Below are positions 1 to 12,685 of a stretch of 64,000 bases of DNA, piece by piece. Within the stretch, counting starts at the first letter, position 1; the number at the start of each line of letters is the position of its first letter. This DNA comes from Prinia subflava (taxonomy: Eukaryota > Chordata > Aves > Passeriformes > Cisticolidae): contig NC_086254.1 of NCBI RefSeq assembly GCF_021018805.1, forward strand, positions 29,635,300 through 29,699,299. The letters run 5' to 3'. Under the pieces are notes generated by a model that was not told the origin of the DNA, ran no database searches, and worked only from the letters and a program-made list of their open reading frames with translations. The position numbers and the translations under genes were made by a program.

Positions 1-1850
1 TGCAAAAGTTCCCCTTCTGAGCAGCCACTGCTGTTCTCTTTAACTGGGAACTTCAATGCAGCCATTGTACTTTTTTTTTTTTCCTGTTTATCAACACGTG
101 GTGGGTAAGAAGCCCAAGTGGAGCTGGGACCAGGATGAGGGCAGAACTCCACAGCCACTTGGTCAGCAAACAGCACCACAGCTGGGACCGTCTGCCATGT
201 CCACTTTCGCTCTGCAGGAATCCAGGTAGGACAAGGCTGTGCGGGACAAGGCTTCCTCTTGCTTTTCTCATTACCTGTGACATTGTCAATAAATAATACT
301 ATTTTCACACAGTGCTTTGGATTTGCAGAGCAGCTGTCAAGCACTCATTGGTGTGGAGCATTCCCAGAGGCTCCATAGGTAGGGTAGGGAAGATGGAGCC
401 AGGTCATGGCAGCAGAGAGAGGTAGGGATGGAGGCAGGTCATGAGACACCCCATCAGGCAGTGCTGCCTCTTTAAAGTAGGAAGGAGGGTGGCACAGAGA
501 TGGAGAGATCTGTGGGCTACTCATGGGTCCTGTCTGATCCTTATCATCCCAACATTTTTGTGTATGATTCAACAAAGTCCTTTGCTTGCACAATTTACTT
601 GATTCTCATCTCTGTGACTCAGGTGCAAATGATCTGCTCACATTTGCAGTGAGAGAGTTGAGCCCTGTGGCTACAAAACCTCAAAAACAAAAGCAATCCT
701 CACTTTGATTCAAGCTGGAGGACAGAGCCAGGTTCTTCCCTTTTGGAGGCCCTTGCTCAGGGAATGGGGTGAATGAGCGTGGCAGGTGGGTGGGAGCCAC
801 ATGAGCTCTGTGAAGTGGCTCCCAGGCACAGACGAGGCTGGCATCTGCTTACCACACATGCAGAAGGTCTGTTAGAGTGTGAAGGGCTTCCAGAGTCCCC
901 CTCTTCCCCCAGGAGCTCATCATGTCCTGCCCCCAGGGAAACTCTGGGATCTGCTATCCTGAGTCAGGCCTTGGGCAGCCAGGGCGGGCTGGGTTGTCCG
1001 AGGGATGTGCTCTGCTCCACAGGGCAGGCTGCAGGGAACTGCAGGTGCTCAGCACCTCTGAAAGCCCTGCCATGGGGCACCCAAGTCCCCTGGGAGGTAG
1101 CTCACTGCTGGGTGCCTGTGCTTGGAGGTGACTCGCCTGAAAACACCCAGGGTATCCAGGAGCTGCAGGGCTGTGGGAGGATCCAGGCAGGAAGACTGCT
1201 GTCACAGTCAGAAAGATGGTACCACTCTCTTCTTGCAGTGGGGTATCTGTGGCAGCCTGGAGCAGGTGGGAGGCTTCTCCTCCAGCCCCTGGGCTGCAGG
1301 GACTTTAGAGGACAAGCTGTCTGTGCTGCCCACTCCTGTTTGTAATTCTGGGGGAGAGGCAGCAGGGTGCCTGTCCCATGGCAGGGTGCAGGGCATTATC
1401 TCCTGACAACAGTGTCAGTCCAGAGGGGACAGCTCTGTCCCTGGGCCAGCCCTTAGGGGAAAGAGTGCTGTCGGGGACAGCTTTGGTTTCTGTGCTCCCC
1501 CAGGACTGCAGGCAAAGCCGTGGCTGAAATGCAGAGCTGTGCCTGGCAGCGGGGCAGTGGCTGCGGGGGGAAGGAGGAGGAGTGGGCACAGGGCTCCCCC
1601 AAGGACAGCCCTGGTTTGGAGCTGGCGATGGGGACTGCTGTGGGGATGGAGGCTTGCCACCTCCCCTACCTCCTGGGCTTGGCCCCATTTCCAACGTGTC
1701 TTGGCACCATATGGCGCTTGCTTTATTTGTTCTGCTGCGACTTGGGAAGGAGGGCAGTGTTTCATTGTCTGGCAGAGGAGGTGGGACGCAGGCACAGGAA
1801 TATGCCCGTGTCCCGTGGGATCGCTGCCTGAGCCAGGCGCTCCACATATC
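1..1850. other. gene-free stretch at the left edge
   Basis: No exon with conserved protein sequence and paired splice sites was recognised on either strand. Open frames here are short and overlap on both strands, as expected by chance in moderately GC-rich DNA. By human synteny the next gene to the left should be NOL4L on the minus strand, so this could be its 5' intron or upstream DNA, but nothing in the sequence proves that. Confidence 0.5.
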
Positions 1851-4270
1851 GTCCGAGCTGCAGGTCGGTGTCCTCATCCTTCGCAGCAGAGGGGTTTCCC
1901 CGGAGAGTCGCTGCCGGAGATTCACCCACCCACGTGGCGTCGGAGCTGAAGCAGCACCGCGTGTGCGGGCGCGTCCCGGTGCGGAGCACGACCGACCCGC
2001 CACGGGACGCTGCCTGTAGGAGGAAAACGTGGCAGCGCTGCTCCTGACTCATTGCACAGGCAGCAATCCTGCGACAGCGATGCCGGGCTTGCCCAGCACC
2101 AAAAAGTGACAGCACGCTCCACCCACCCCGGCTGCGGGAGCAGGAGCCTTCTCCGCATGCCCGCGGTCTGGAGGAGCCGCTATCCCGCGCACATCTCCCC
2201 GTCCTGCTCCGTGACACACCAAATCCCATCCCACTGCCTCGCCTGCGCCCCCGCGCTCCCCCGGCTCTGCCTTTCCCTCCCCTCGCTTGCCCAGGGCTCA
2301 GCTCGCCCCACGGAGCTCTGGGATGGGGAGGAAGGGGAGAAAGGCTGCTCAGAGGCTGAGGCCCAGCCCTCCCACATTTGCATATTTTTTACTGGCTCCC
2401 AAAAGAGATATTTCTCCGGGGAAGTGAATGCGTCTCCTGCCGTCCCCGAGGGTGCTATGTGCTGGGACAGCCCTCGCTCTGCGCGGAGGGGCCGTGGTCC
2501 CGGCACCCACCGCGATCCTGCTGCACACGCCCGCACTTCTGTGCTGCCGCAGGAAAAGCCTTTTCCTTGGTGCTTTCAAAATTCACGGGCTTTAATGCTG
2601 CTGCCCTGGGACCAGGTCCGGTCCCTCTTGGCTCGCAGGAGTCCCGGAGGCGGCCGGGCTGCAGCCGCCTGCGCAAATCTGCTCATTTCTATTTTGTCAC
2701 TAGAATTTCCAGCATGTCCCTCCTCTCGTGTACAATTTAGTCGCATGAAAAGGAACCGCGCGAGGAGGAGAAGAGGATGGGGAAACTTGCAAAGTCAGCC
2801 ATGGAGAGGGAATCTGTGTCAGGAAGCATCACAAAGGGAGCCGGGGGATTGGCTCCGGTCGCTTCCAGCGGCTGTGTGTGTGCCAGCCCCTCAGGAATCG
2901 CTCGGCGGCTCCTTCCCTCCCTGCGTCCCTCTCGCCTTCACTGCGCTGCGGCCGGGCTGGGACAGCCCATCGCCGTTGCCATGGCTGCGGTGTGCGGGAG
3001 GGGGGGCTCGGCCGGGTGCCCCCGCCGGAGCATCCCGCGCCTTCCTCCCTCGCCCTCCCCGCCGGCCCCATCGGATCCGCTCCGGCCCCGCCACGGCCAA
3101 AGCTGCACCGTGGATTTGACACCCGTGGGATTAGACAGGGCTGTGCCCGCGGGAGGAGGAGAAGTAGAAGAGGAGGAGGGAACAGGGCAGCTCCGGGCTG
3201 GGCGGCCGCCAGCCGCCCCGGGGAGGGCCGGGAGGGCGGCGGGCAGGTAGGGCGGGCAGAGCGGGCGGTGCGGGGGGGGCCGGGGCCGCTCCCCAGGGAG
3301 CGGGGGGGCCCCAGGGCACAGCTGATCCCCGGCCGCAGCTGATCCCCGCCGCCCCCCGCCAGCTGCCGCAGCGTGGGCGCAGCCGCGGTCCCCCGTGTCC
3401 CCGCCGGCACCGCGCACCCCGGCCCGGCCGAGCGTGGAGCCCCGCGGCGGGGGGAGCAGCAGAGCCCCGCGGCGGGGAACGGCCGGTCCCGGTGTCCCTG
3501 CGCCGTGCGGGACCGGCGGGGCGGCGGCGGGAGGAGCCGCTCGGTCCTGCCCGCGGCCGGAGCCGAGGAGGAAGGAGTGGGGGCTGCTCCGTCCCCGCAG
3601 CCCGGACCGCTCAGCAGGGAGCGGCCGGAGCGGCTCCTGCCCGAGAAAGGGGGGCCGCGGGCAGCGGGGAGGGGGGGCCCGCGCTGCGGGCAGCTGCCTC
3701 CAATCCCGCCAGCTGCGGCCCCGGGAATGGCCCTGCCCGCCTGTGCCCGCCCCGAGCTCTCCTTGGGGCGGCGGCTGCAGCCCGGACACCGGCCTTGCTG
3801 CGGAGAGCGGCCGTGGGACCGACCGACCATCTCCCGAGCCGGGACGCCGGGAGCGAGGGGAGCAGCAGCACAGCGGGCCCGGGCCCACGGGTGTCGGCTC
3901 ACCCAGCCCTCGGTGCGAGCCATCCCCCCGCACGCCCACGGCTGCGGGCACGGGCAGTGGTGCGCCCCAAGGGGCTGCACCGAACCGCGGGGTGTTCCCT
4001 GCCGCGGGGACCCTGCGCACGCACTCGGGGATCGGCGAGCAGCGGTTCCGCCGGGCCGGGGAGCTCCCGTTCTCCCGGGGCGCGCCGGGTCGCTGTGCCG
4101 TGTGGAGTCGGGAAGCAGCGAGTCCCGGCAGTCCTGCAGTGCAGGAGAGGGTGTCATGGCCTCTGCGGTGCCACCAGGCTCCCGGTGCTCCCCGCTGTGC
4201 AGGCAGGATGCAGGCAGGGTGCCTCAGTGCTCCCGATTACCATCTTGTTTGGAGCCGAGGCAGCGGCTGT
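1850..4270. promoter_or_regulatory. CpG island, candidate promoter of an unidentified gene
   Basis: CpG density and GC content rise sharply, most strongly from about 2,880 to 4,150. A long CpG island in a bird normally marks a promoter. No first coding exon was recognised. On the minus strand an ATG at 3,923 runs seven codons into a good GTGAGC donor at 3,897-3,902, but this is too little to call an exon. By synteny the best guess is a NOL4L promoter on the minus strand, which is inference. Long open frames on both strands (for example 2,829-4,157 minus) come from lack of stops in GC-rich DNA. Confidence 0.55.
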
Positions 4271-6820
4271 AATCTGATGCTCTCAAAGTTGGTGTTTACA
4301 AGGGACATGGCAGCCATCAGAGGCTCTTCTTGTTCTCCTGGTGAAAGCATATTCCTCTCTCCGCCGCGTGTGGCTGCTCCGTGTGCCAAGCACTGCCTGG
4401 GTCGCACTGAGCATCCTGCAGAAACACCTCTGAGGGTCAGAGCCTGCAGAGCTGCTGTGCTGTCCGGCCGGTGGGGTCGGGGCCCCCACACCGGGGGCTT
4501 TGGTGGGACAGTGGGTTCAGACCCCCTGATGCAGTCGGCACTCGGGGCCAGCCCGCTCGGGTGCCTGTTATGCCCGTGTGCCGTCAGGAGCCCACCTGCT
4601 GGACAGGGGGTGCTGGGAGGAGGGCGAGCTGGCTGCCCGCGGGACTCATCAGCTCCCTGATGACAAATCCTTTCACTCTCGAGCAAGCAGAGCGGGACAG
4701 AGCCCAGCCCGAGGCTTCCCAATGCCGCTCCAGCCCTGCAACTACCACGTCCTTGCTGGGAGCCCACAGGGCACCCATCTCCCCGGCTGGGGGTGGTCTG
4801 GCGAGATGCCCCCCACCTGAGCCCTGGCAGCCCCCTCAAGCTGCCCCCACAGCCGGAGCACCCGCAGCCCCACCCGACACGGCTCATCTCCAGAGCCAGG
4901 AAACGCCGCTGGCATCTGTGCCCTCATCCTTTCACCGGGGCTGCAAATCGCATCGGTCGCGGCACTCAGAGCCCGGTTCCAGCGCGGGTGCTCCAGCAGG
5001 GTCCGGGAGCTTTGGCACGGCTCCCACAGCACAGCGTGACACGGGACTGTGCCTGACGAACAGATGGCACCAGTGCAGCCACAGCCAGGTTTGGTGGCAG
5101 AGAAGAACCTGCTGCCCTGAGGCCGGGCTGCCGCGGGAGTGGGGACCTGTGCCCCAGCCCTGGGGAGGGCCCCGGGGATGCTGTTTGCAGAACGCTGGCT
5201 CCAAGGGCAGGCTCTGCTCCAGGCAGGTCTGGGGGAGCTGTGCAGGATCAGCAGCAATAAAAGCTCCATGAGCTCTTTGTGCTGCACCATGTCTGGGCAG
5301 CACTGCCTGTCACAGGGCAGCAGAGTCCCTCTTTGGGGGTTTTGTGTCTCCAGTCCATGGGGGTCCCACTGGGAGGAGAACAGGTCAAAGCCAAACCAGC
5401 TGCAATGGGGCAAGTGCTGATGGGAGCTTGTGGGTGGGTGTGGGGGCTGCAGACACTTGGGCCACGGCAGGAGGTTATAAGGCAGGTTGGAAACCAGGGC
5501 ACGTCATGGCAGGGAACAGCCTTGGGAGGGGATGAGGCTGGAGCTAGAGCACACTGAGCTTGGAGGCCACAGTGAGTGAGCTGCGGTTATTCACGGCGAC
5601 ATCATTACAGCCACCCATTTCCAACACCCTCGGCAAGGCAGGAGCACAATGTGCTCCAAGGAAATGTGATTGTGGGTCCTGCCCCTTGGCCCGGTGCTCG
5701 CTGCACTGTGCAGATGGAGCTGGCAGCGCCTCGGCTCCGCTGCCTGGAGGGAGAGCGAGATGGCGGAGGGGAGACAGGACTCGTCCTCACAGGCACAGGC
5801 AGAGCTCTGCGGGAGGGGGACAGAGCTGGCGCCATGGGGGACGGAGACAGCGCCAGGGAGAGGAGAGGCGAGGCAGCCCCGGGCGGGCTGCGGTGGCCGC
5901 TCTCCTTAATGATCCCTGCCCCAGCCAGGAGTGCTCTCTCCTTCTTCCTGGAGTGGAAGGAATGATGGGCGTCACCTGCACGGGCTGGATGTGTCACCTG
6001 CCAGCTGCTATGGTTGACAGTGCTGTGCTTGCATCTCTGTGTCCCACAACTGTCCAGGGCTGGCTTGGCTTTCCCCTCCGATCTCTCTGCTCCTGGCTCA
6101 GAGGTTGGTTTCTAGGCAGAGCCTTAAAAACCACATGCATACAAGTACTAAAAAAAGCATAATTTTATTCAATAACGGCATTGTGTGCTCAGAATTCGCT
6201 ATATGTGAGATGGAGCAAGTAGAAAAACTGGTGGAAAGGTGGGTGCTCCTCCTCTCCTTCACCTGCCGTGACGGTGCTCTGTGGAACTGCTCCACGCCTG
6301 CAGCCCGGGGAGGGGGGCTCTGGCTCCCCCCCAAGTCCCACCCCATGGAGCCGGGCCAGCACGCTGGGCTCTGCTGACACCGGGTTTCTCTGCACTCAGG
6401 GGGGCTCCAGAGAGTCCCGTGCTCCTGCTGCCTCCCTGGAACCTGGCCCTGCTGAGGCCACCTGCAGTGGGACAGGCACCCTCGGGCATCCCCCGGGGTG
6501 TGTGGGGGGCGGAGGGTGGGCTAACATCGACAAATGCATAAATACATCCAATTCTTCGGCAGTGGAAGCTGAAAGTCCCAGCCTGCCTGGCTGGGAGCAG
6601 GCGCCGTGAGGTGCCCCCAAGAGAGGTGACGGGTCTCCTCGTTATTGTTATGATTATTTTTAATCTGCTCTTATCAAAGCCAGCCCGACTGAAGAACTGC
6701 CTGACCCTGCAAGCACAGGGCGTGCGGGGTGGGACTGGAGCTCGCTCCAGTACCAGCCGCGGCTGACAGAACGGAACAGGGACACTCAGGCTCAGTTTCA
6801 TCGCTTTTGAATAAATCTGG
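4271..6820. other. intergenic stretch without recognised gene
   Basis: No recognisable coding exon or transposon was seen. A minus-strand AATAAA is present near 6,161-6,166 (read as TTTATT on the plus strand) but with no gene to attach it to. GC content is lower than in the flanking CpG islands. Confidence 0.4.
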
Positions 6821-6829
6821 GGGCTCCTG

Positions 6830-7760
6830 TCCCTAAGCCGGAGCTGAGCCAGCGTGGGGGGCTCTGCCGGAGGCGATGCGTGGGCTGGGGCTGCTGCACG
6901 GGGGAGTCCGAGGGGTGCTGGGGTGGGATGGTCCAGCCGGGCGGTGTCTGGGGGTGACGCCCGGCTTTGGGGCGGGCGATGAGAAGTGGCTCCGGGGCTC
7001 CCGGCTGGGAAAGCGCTTGTGGGAACTGCGGGGGAGATGGAGCTGCTAGCGGCGGGAGGGGGTCGAGGTCGGGGGGCTGTCTGCTGGGTGTGGGGAGGGA
7101 GGGTCCGCGGGGCCAGGAGGCGGATTGGGGAAGGGATGAGGGGGAGGAATGCGTCGAGGAAAGGGGACGGGGGAGGGATGCTCGGGGATTGAGGATGCAG
7201 GGAGATATCCTGAGGAGGGCGGGCAGGATGCCCCGGGGAGAGAGGGCGGGGGACAAGAGCGGTGGATGCGGGAGCGAAGCCCGGAGAATGGAGGGCGCGG
7301 GGCGGGGTGTCCGGAGGGTGGGACCGGGAGGGTGCGGGGAGCGAGGGGGTGTCCGGAGGGTGGGACCGGGAGGGTGCGGGGAGCGAGGGGGTGTCCGGAG
7401 GGTGGGACCGGGAGGGTGCGGGGAGCGAGGGGGTGTCCGGAGGGTGGGACCGGGAGGGTGCGGGGAGCGAGGGGGTGTCCGGAGGGTGGGACCGGGAGGG
7501 TGCGGGGAGCGAGGGGGTGTCCGGAGGGTGGGACCGGGAGGGTGCGGGGAGCGAGGGGGTGTCCGGAGGGTGGGACCGGGAGGGTGCGGGGAGCGAGGGG
7601 GGGCGCGGGGCCCTGCGCGGTGCTCTGGCGCCCTCTGCTGCCCCGCACAGCGCACGACAACGGGGGGCGGGGAGGGGGCGCCGCCCGGCAGTGCCGGGAG
7701 TTTGTCGGGTCTCAGCAGCGGGGGTGGAAACGGAGGGGCCCTGCCTGGGCATCCCAGCCC
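6830..7760. promoter_or_regulatory. CpG-rich island containing a G-rich minisatellite
   Basis: The segment is very GC- and CpG-rich and surrounds the 42-bp tandem array at 7,303-7,604. No conserved exon was found. It could be a promoter, or simply a GC-rich block created by repeat expansion. The long open frames over it on both strands (for example 6,259-8,097 minus and 7,149-8,114 plus) arise because the 42-bp unit is a multiple of three and has no stop in those frames. Confidence 0.45.
7303..7604 (+). repeat. 42-bp tandem repeat, seven copies, G-rich
   Basis: Near-identical units begin with CCGGAGGG at 7,311, 7,353, 7,395, 7,437, 7,479, 7,521 and 7,563, an exact 42-bp spacing. Each unit contains GGGTGGGACCGGGAGGG, four runs of three G with loops of one to three bases, which is a canonical G-quadruplex motif. 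The copies look nearly identical, which suggests recent expansion or homogenisation. Confidence 0.95.
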
Positions 7761-10330
7761 AATCCCCGCCCCGCGGGGGCTGCTGAGCCGGGCTGCCCCG
7801 TTGGTGGTCCCTGGGGAGCGCTGCCAGCACCCACCCGTGTCCCAGGCAGCCTTGCAGATGAGGGGGATGGAGTGAGGGTGCAGGGACAGTCCCCAACCCC
7901 GCGGGACGGCGGGTTGGGCCACCCGGGTGCTGGCGTGACGCCGAGTCCCAGCAAGGGAAGGGCCCTTGACCTTGCTTGCAGCCTTCACATTTCCCCGCAG
8001 GAATGTGAGCAGTGCTGTGTCCCTGTAGGCAGCAATGGCCTCGGCCACCCAGCGTCTCCTGCCTGCACCCTGGCTGCATCCTGCTCCTTATCCACACCCC
8101 AGCTGTCGAGGTGAAACAAAGCTGAGGGGTGGGGACAAGATGAGGACAGGAACCGTCCTTCTATGCTGCTGCCATGGGCACTGGCTGCAAGGTGTAGCCT
8201 CAGGGCTCGGTGCTGCTGTTCTGGATATGGGGCTGCTCCATGGATATGGGGCTGCTCCAAGAGGAGGGATGCTGCAGTGCCGGGGCTGGCATGGGAATGA
8301 CACGGGAACCCTCACTTGGTGTTTCACAGCCACCCGTCACCACTGGGGCTTGTTAAGAGCTCTTTTCTGAGCATAGCTGTTCTCCAGTGCTGTGGGACGT
8401 GTCAGTGGCACAAGGGTTAACCCTGCTTTCCCTGTCTGTCGGTGCCTGGTCTGGGATAACCTCGTTAGCGGTGGCAGTGATGCCCCTGGGACAGAGCAGC
8501 CCTATAAACTGAAGCTGAGTGCTGGGAAATGGGCTGAGCTGCCTCAGCGGGGGGCTGGTGGGTGCTCCCCCCCCTTGCAAGAACCAGCCTGTGGCTGCTC
8601 AGGGTGTCATGGAGAGAAGGCTCTTGGGGACAGGATGGATTTGTCACCACAGGGCCTGGCATCCTTTGTGAAGCTGTGCCTGCAAGGGAGTAAATGCCAT
8701 CAGCCCTGGATAGGACACCCTGAAGGCTCTGGGTGATGAGAAGGGCTGGCCAAGCCCCGATCCCACAGCCTGGGGGCTCCTCTTTGTCCCCCAAGACTCA
8801 GCTCTTCCTCCTCAGGCACCTGCAGTGCAGGATCACACAGGGACCTTGTCACCATGGCTGTGCCAGCCATGCCACCCCCAACCCCACACAGGGCCTGCCT
8901 GGGGATGCCCAGCCACTCCTCCCACTGGGTTGTTCCTTGGATGGGCTGGGGAGCACACACCCCTTCCCGGGGCTGCCACTGGGGTGGGTGCCCGGGCATT
9001 GTTTCTGCCTGTGCTGTTGTGCCACAGGCTGGTTTCTGGTGGCCACCTCCCCTTGCTGTGGGAGAAGATGGGTTCCGTATGCTGCAGCATTCATTCCCTC
9101 TGCTGATCGACAGCCTGCGGTCTGGCTGAGCAACCCCAATTGTTCCCAGTGTGCTTGGACAAAGAACTGCCTAGAGAGATGGCAAGGCTTAGGAGCAGAT
9201 GACATGCTAGGAATATTTCCACTGCCTTGGACACCACCAGCCTCTTCCCCCACCTCCTACAAGAATGGGAGGCAGCAGCTCGGTTTTGCAGGCAGGGTGG
9301 GACACCTTCCCCTGTTCTGAGCAGAGTGGGTGCAGAATCCTGTCCCAAGGCAGGCTGAGGGCTCGTCCCTGTGAGTGTGCCCTCAGCTGCAGCACAGTGC
9401 TGTGCCACGTGCCACCCTTGCCTGTGAGCAAGTGCCATGGGAACCCCAGGGAGCCCCTGAGGGTCCCTGTCCCCAAGAATTCATGTGGCACAGCAGGGTG
9501 GTGGTGCTGCCCTGGGGCCCTCCAGCGTGCTCAGGGCTGCTGTTCCCAGGCAGAGCAATCTGGGGAGCTGCAGCTCACACCTGGTATTTTTTCTGGGTGC
9601 TGCATCACCCTAAAACCTGTAGGAAATGGGAAGGGGGATGGCATGGAGTGAGGAAGGGCAGGATTGTCTTCAGCACTGGCCTGGGTTCCAGCTGCCTTGG
9701 GGCCGCTCACCTGCCATTTCTGGTCCCTGGCTTCTCTCACCTGCCACGGCTCCCTCCCAGCTGTGGCCAACCCTGAGATTTGTCACTCTCTTTTGCAAAC
9801 GGGAAAGCTGGGACAGGCATACACACCAAGCTGCAAGTCCTCAGCATGGAGCGGCTTCTGGCGAGGTCTGTGGAAACCAGGAGGAGCTCTGTCATTTCCC
9901 ACACGACCTGCTCAAGGTCAGGCAGAGCTGGCAGTGAGGAGTCCTGATTCCTTCCTTCCCTGCCTGCCCATGGCCTCACAGGCACGAGTGGAGTCCACAT
10001 CTGCTCTGCTCCCTCTGAGCAGAGGCATTTGTTCTCAGGGTTTGGAGGATTCCTTCTCCTATGAAGGGAGCAGCAGCATTGGCATTTCCAGCAGGGAGAA
10101 GATGCTTCATTTGAAAACATCCCCATTCCCTTGGTCATTAGCATCTGACACGGCTGAGAATCACAACAGCATTGAACCCACGCTGGGAACTGACAGTCCC
10201 CAGAGCGCAGCCCCTGTTCTCTGCTGGAGCTGGCAGGGATGAGCAGGGGGATGCCTGGGAGCATGGGATCCCCGCTGCAGCCTGGCTGCTGGGGCCACTC
10301 TGCCATCTCCCCTGCACTCAGGAGACCCTG
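7761..10330. other. intergenic stretch without recognised gene
   Basis: No conserved coding exon was recognised. A small direct duplication of about 20 bp lies at 8,221-8,261. Open frames up to about 195 codons overlap on both strands and match no protein I know. Confidence 0.4.
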
Positions 10331-10339
10331 CCTGGCAGC

Positions 10340-11310
10340 CTGGGGTGTGCTGAGGCAGCCCGAGGCAGCAGAGAGCCCGCAGTGCTGCGAGAGGGGCTGC
10401 ACGGGCATCGGAGCATGCAGGGAGGTGACCGTGTGTGGCTTCGGCATGGCCGAGCCGCCCCTGCCCTGCTGCAGCCGGAGCGCCCACGTGTCCCCACAGG
10501 GATGGGGGCTGTGGCACGGCCGCCCCGGAGGAAATGGGCCGGGCAGGGCCTCGGGGAGGCAAACGGCTGCGGGAGTACGGTTAGCTGCAGCCCGGGCTGC
10601 TGAGAGGCCCCTGCTTCCCCCGCGGCCGCTGTCCCGCCGAGATTAGCGCTCGCCTGGCTGCGCTTGACGGGCAGGCGGAAGGGGCCGCGCACACGAGCGC
10701 GGCGGGGCCGCCCGGAAACGCGGGCGGAACGGGCACGGCGGGCACGGCGGCCGCGCCTTCCCCGCTCCGCGCTCCGCGCTCCCTGCGGCGGTGCCGGCTG
10801 TGCCAGCTGTGCCCGCCGCCCGCCAGCTCCCGCCGCAGGGTCTGCACATCCGTGCCGGCAGCGAGGCCGCGCTGTCCCCAGAGCCGTCCTTGCTCGTGGC
10901 CGGCCCCACCGGGAGGGTGACCCGGTTCCCTCATGGCTGGCGTCGCCCCGTGCCGGTGCCGCCGGGGCCGGCTCCCCCCTCCGCCCCGCGGCGCTGCCAG
11001 CTCGGCTCATGCACAGCCAAGCGCCTGGGATGAAAGGGCGCTGGCGGCTCCCCGGGAGCGCTGGTGGCAGCAGCGAGGTCACGGCAGTGCCGCCCATCAG
11101 AGCGGCCGCGGGAGCGCGGGGTGACCCCTGTGCTCGGGGTCAGCGGGCCCGGCGTGCGTCAGCCCCGAGCGCCTTAATCCCAACCGGGCAGGGGGAGGAG
11201 CGCGGGGCAAGGCGGATTCCCGAGCCACAGCCCAGCCCGGCATCTTCTCCGCAGCGCCGCGGCCACCTCCCGGCGGAACCGGATAGAGCCGAGTGGTGCC
11301 GCCCTGGCAC
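10340..11310. promoter_or_regulatory. CpG island, candidate promoter
   Basis: CpG-dense DNA lies about 1.4 kb beyond the COMMD7 polyadenylation signal. No conserved exon could be tied to it. It may be an alternative promoter of the expected upstream neighbour (NOL4L on the minus strand) or of a non-coding RNA; both are inference. Confidence 0.5.
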
Positions 11311-11467
11311 TGGGAGGGCGAGGAGAAATAATGGGAACAGGCAGCAGAAAACGTGAAGCAAAAAAATTGCTTTTGTCTTGAGAAAGCAGCAGCCATTTGG
11401 ACTGCTTCTTCTTCCCTGAAATAGCTTTTGCTGTCACCCAAAAGCAGACTGTTCTGTAGAACATTAT

Positions 11468-11590
11468 TTCAGAGGGTTTTGGTTTTCTGGTTGGTTTTTT
11501 GTTGTTGTTGTTGGGATTTTTTGTTTGTTTGTTTGGTGTTTTTTGGTGTTGTTTGTTTTTTGTTTTTGGGGGTTTTTTTCATTTTTACAG
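11468..11590. repeat. T/G-rich low-complexity tract
   Basis: About 120 bp made almost only of T and G on the plus strand, with runs of TTTG and TTG. This is A/C-rich on the minus strand. It is simple sequence and could mark the tail of an old retroposon, but no adjoining element was recognised. Confidence 0.7.
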
Positions 11591-12679
11591 TAATCATGTG
11601 ACAAAGCTTGAAATGCTTGTGATTGATCTGATGTGTGGGAAAATAAATAAATCCGTTCCCGGCTTTGCCAGCAGGATCCCCCAGTTCCCAAAATATATGG
11701 CTCAGCCTGTGCCCGGTGTTGTGTCCAGTCACTCCTGCAGCACCACAGGAAATGCAGGGCAGGGACACTCAATGCTGGGTTTGCTGCAGCTGGAAACCCA
11801 CGGGTGAAGCTGTGAGTTGCAGGGAGCTTTGTGATGCTTTTCTCACAGAAATGATCTGTTTGGGATGAGTTTAACTGGAAGCAGCTGCTGCAGGGAGCCC
11901 CACAGCAGACTGGCAGGATGCCATGGGACAGTGCATCCCTTCAGGTGGAGGCTGGGAACAGAGTGTCTTACTGGAATATTCTCTGGTAATGTGGTTTATT
12001 CCCTCCACTGGAACTGCTGACTGTGCCAGGGACACAGAGATGCTTTGGGACATGCCCTGTAAGAGGAGCTTTCTTCATCCCAGTGCTGTGGGAGAGGTTT
12101 CAGCCAGCTCAGGCTGCTGGACAACTCAACAGTCTGGACATGAGAGAACCTCAGTGACTGTGACACTGCCCACTGCCCCAGGTGGGCTGGAGCACCCCTC
12201 TGGTTCTGATGAAGAGCTCATTCCTGCCCTCAGACAACTGAAGAGTCGAGCTAATGGCACTTCATGGGGTTTGGACATATGTCCACTGGGAAACGGGCTG
12301 GGTCTGACTGTGCCGTGTCACACAGGCTGCAGATTAAAGAGCAGCACATCCAAATGAGATTTATCTTGTCACCCCCTGAGATGTCTGCCCCCGGTGCACA
12401 GAGGCAGCTGTTTGGTTGCTCAAGATTTAAAACCACCTACCACTGAGATACTTTTCCATAATGAGGCACAATTGGGAAGAAGCTAATCAACACATTTCTT
12501 AATACAAGAGAAGGGAGAGGCTTGAAGAGAGCACTAAATGATTCCCCACATGAGATGCTCTCCTTGCTTTCCTTACCCTCTCTGCTAATTCTTCCATGTT
12601 CCAAAATGATTCCTTGCTCCTGTTTTTCTTTTTCTTACAAAATCAGATTCTGATACAAATGGAGCAGGATGGGAATGGG

Positions 12680-12685
12680 TTTATT
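12680..12685 (-). terminator. COMMD7: COMMD7 polyadenylation signal
   Basis: TTTATT on the plus strand reads AATAAA on the minus strand. It lies about 300 bp downstream of the COMMD7 stop codon, a sensible 3' UTR length. This is the nearest canonical hexamer. Confidence 0.7.

Noticed and set aside
3897..3923. Possible minus-strand first exon, ATG then seven codons and a GTGAGC donor
   Set aside because: The peptide is too short to recognise and such ATG-donor pairs are common by chance in CpG islands. I could not match it to NOL4L.
2829..4157. 442-codon minus-strand frame and a 421-codon plus-strand frame overlapping it
   Set aside because: Overlapping open frames on both strands in a CpG island reflect rarity of A/T-rich stop codons. 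The peptides are low-complexity Pro/Arg/Gly and match nothing known.
6259..8097. 612-codon minus-strand open frame
   Set aside because: It runs over the 42-bp G-rich array, and its protein is Pro/Ser/His repeats produced by the repeat. Both strands are open in several frames there, with no splice or conservation support.
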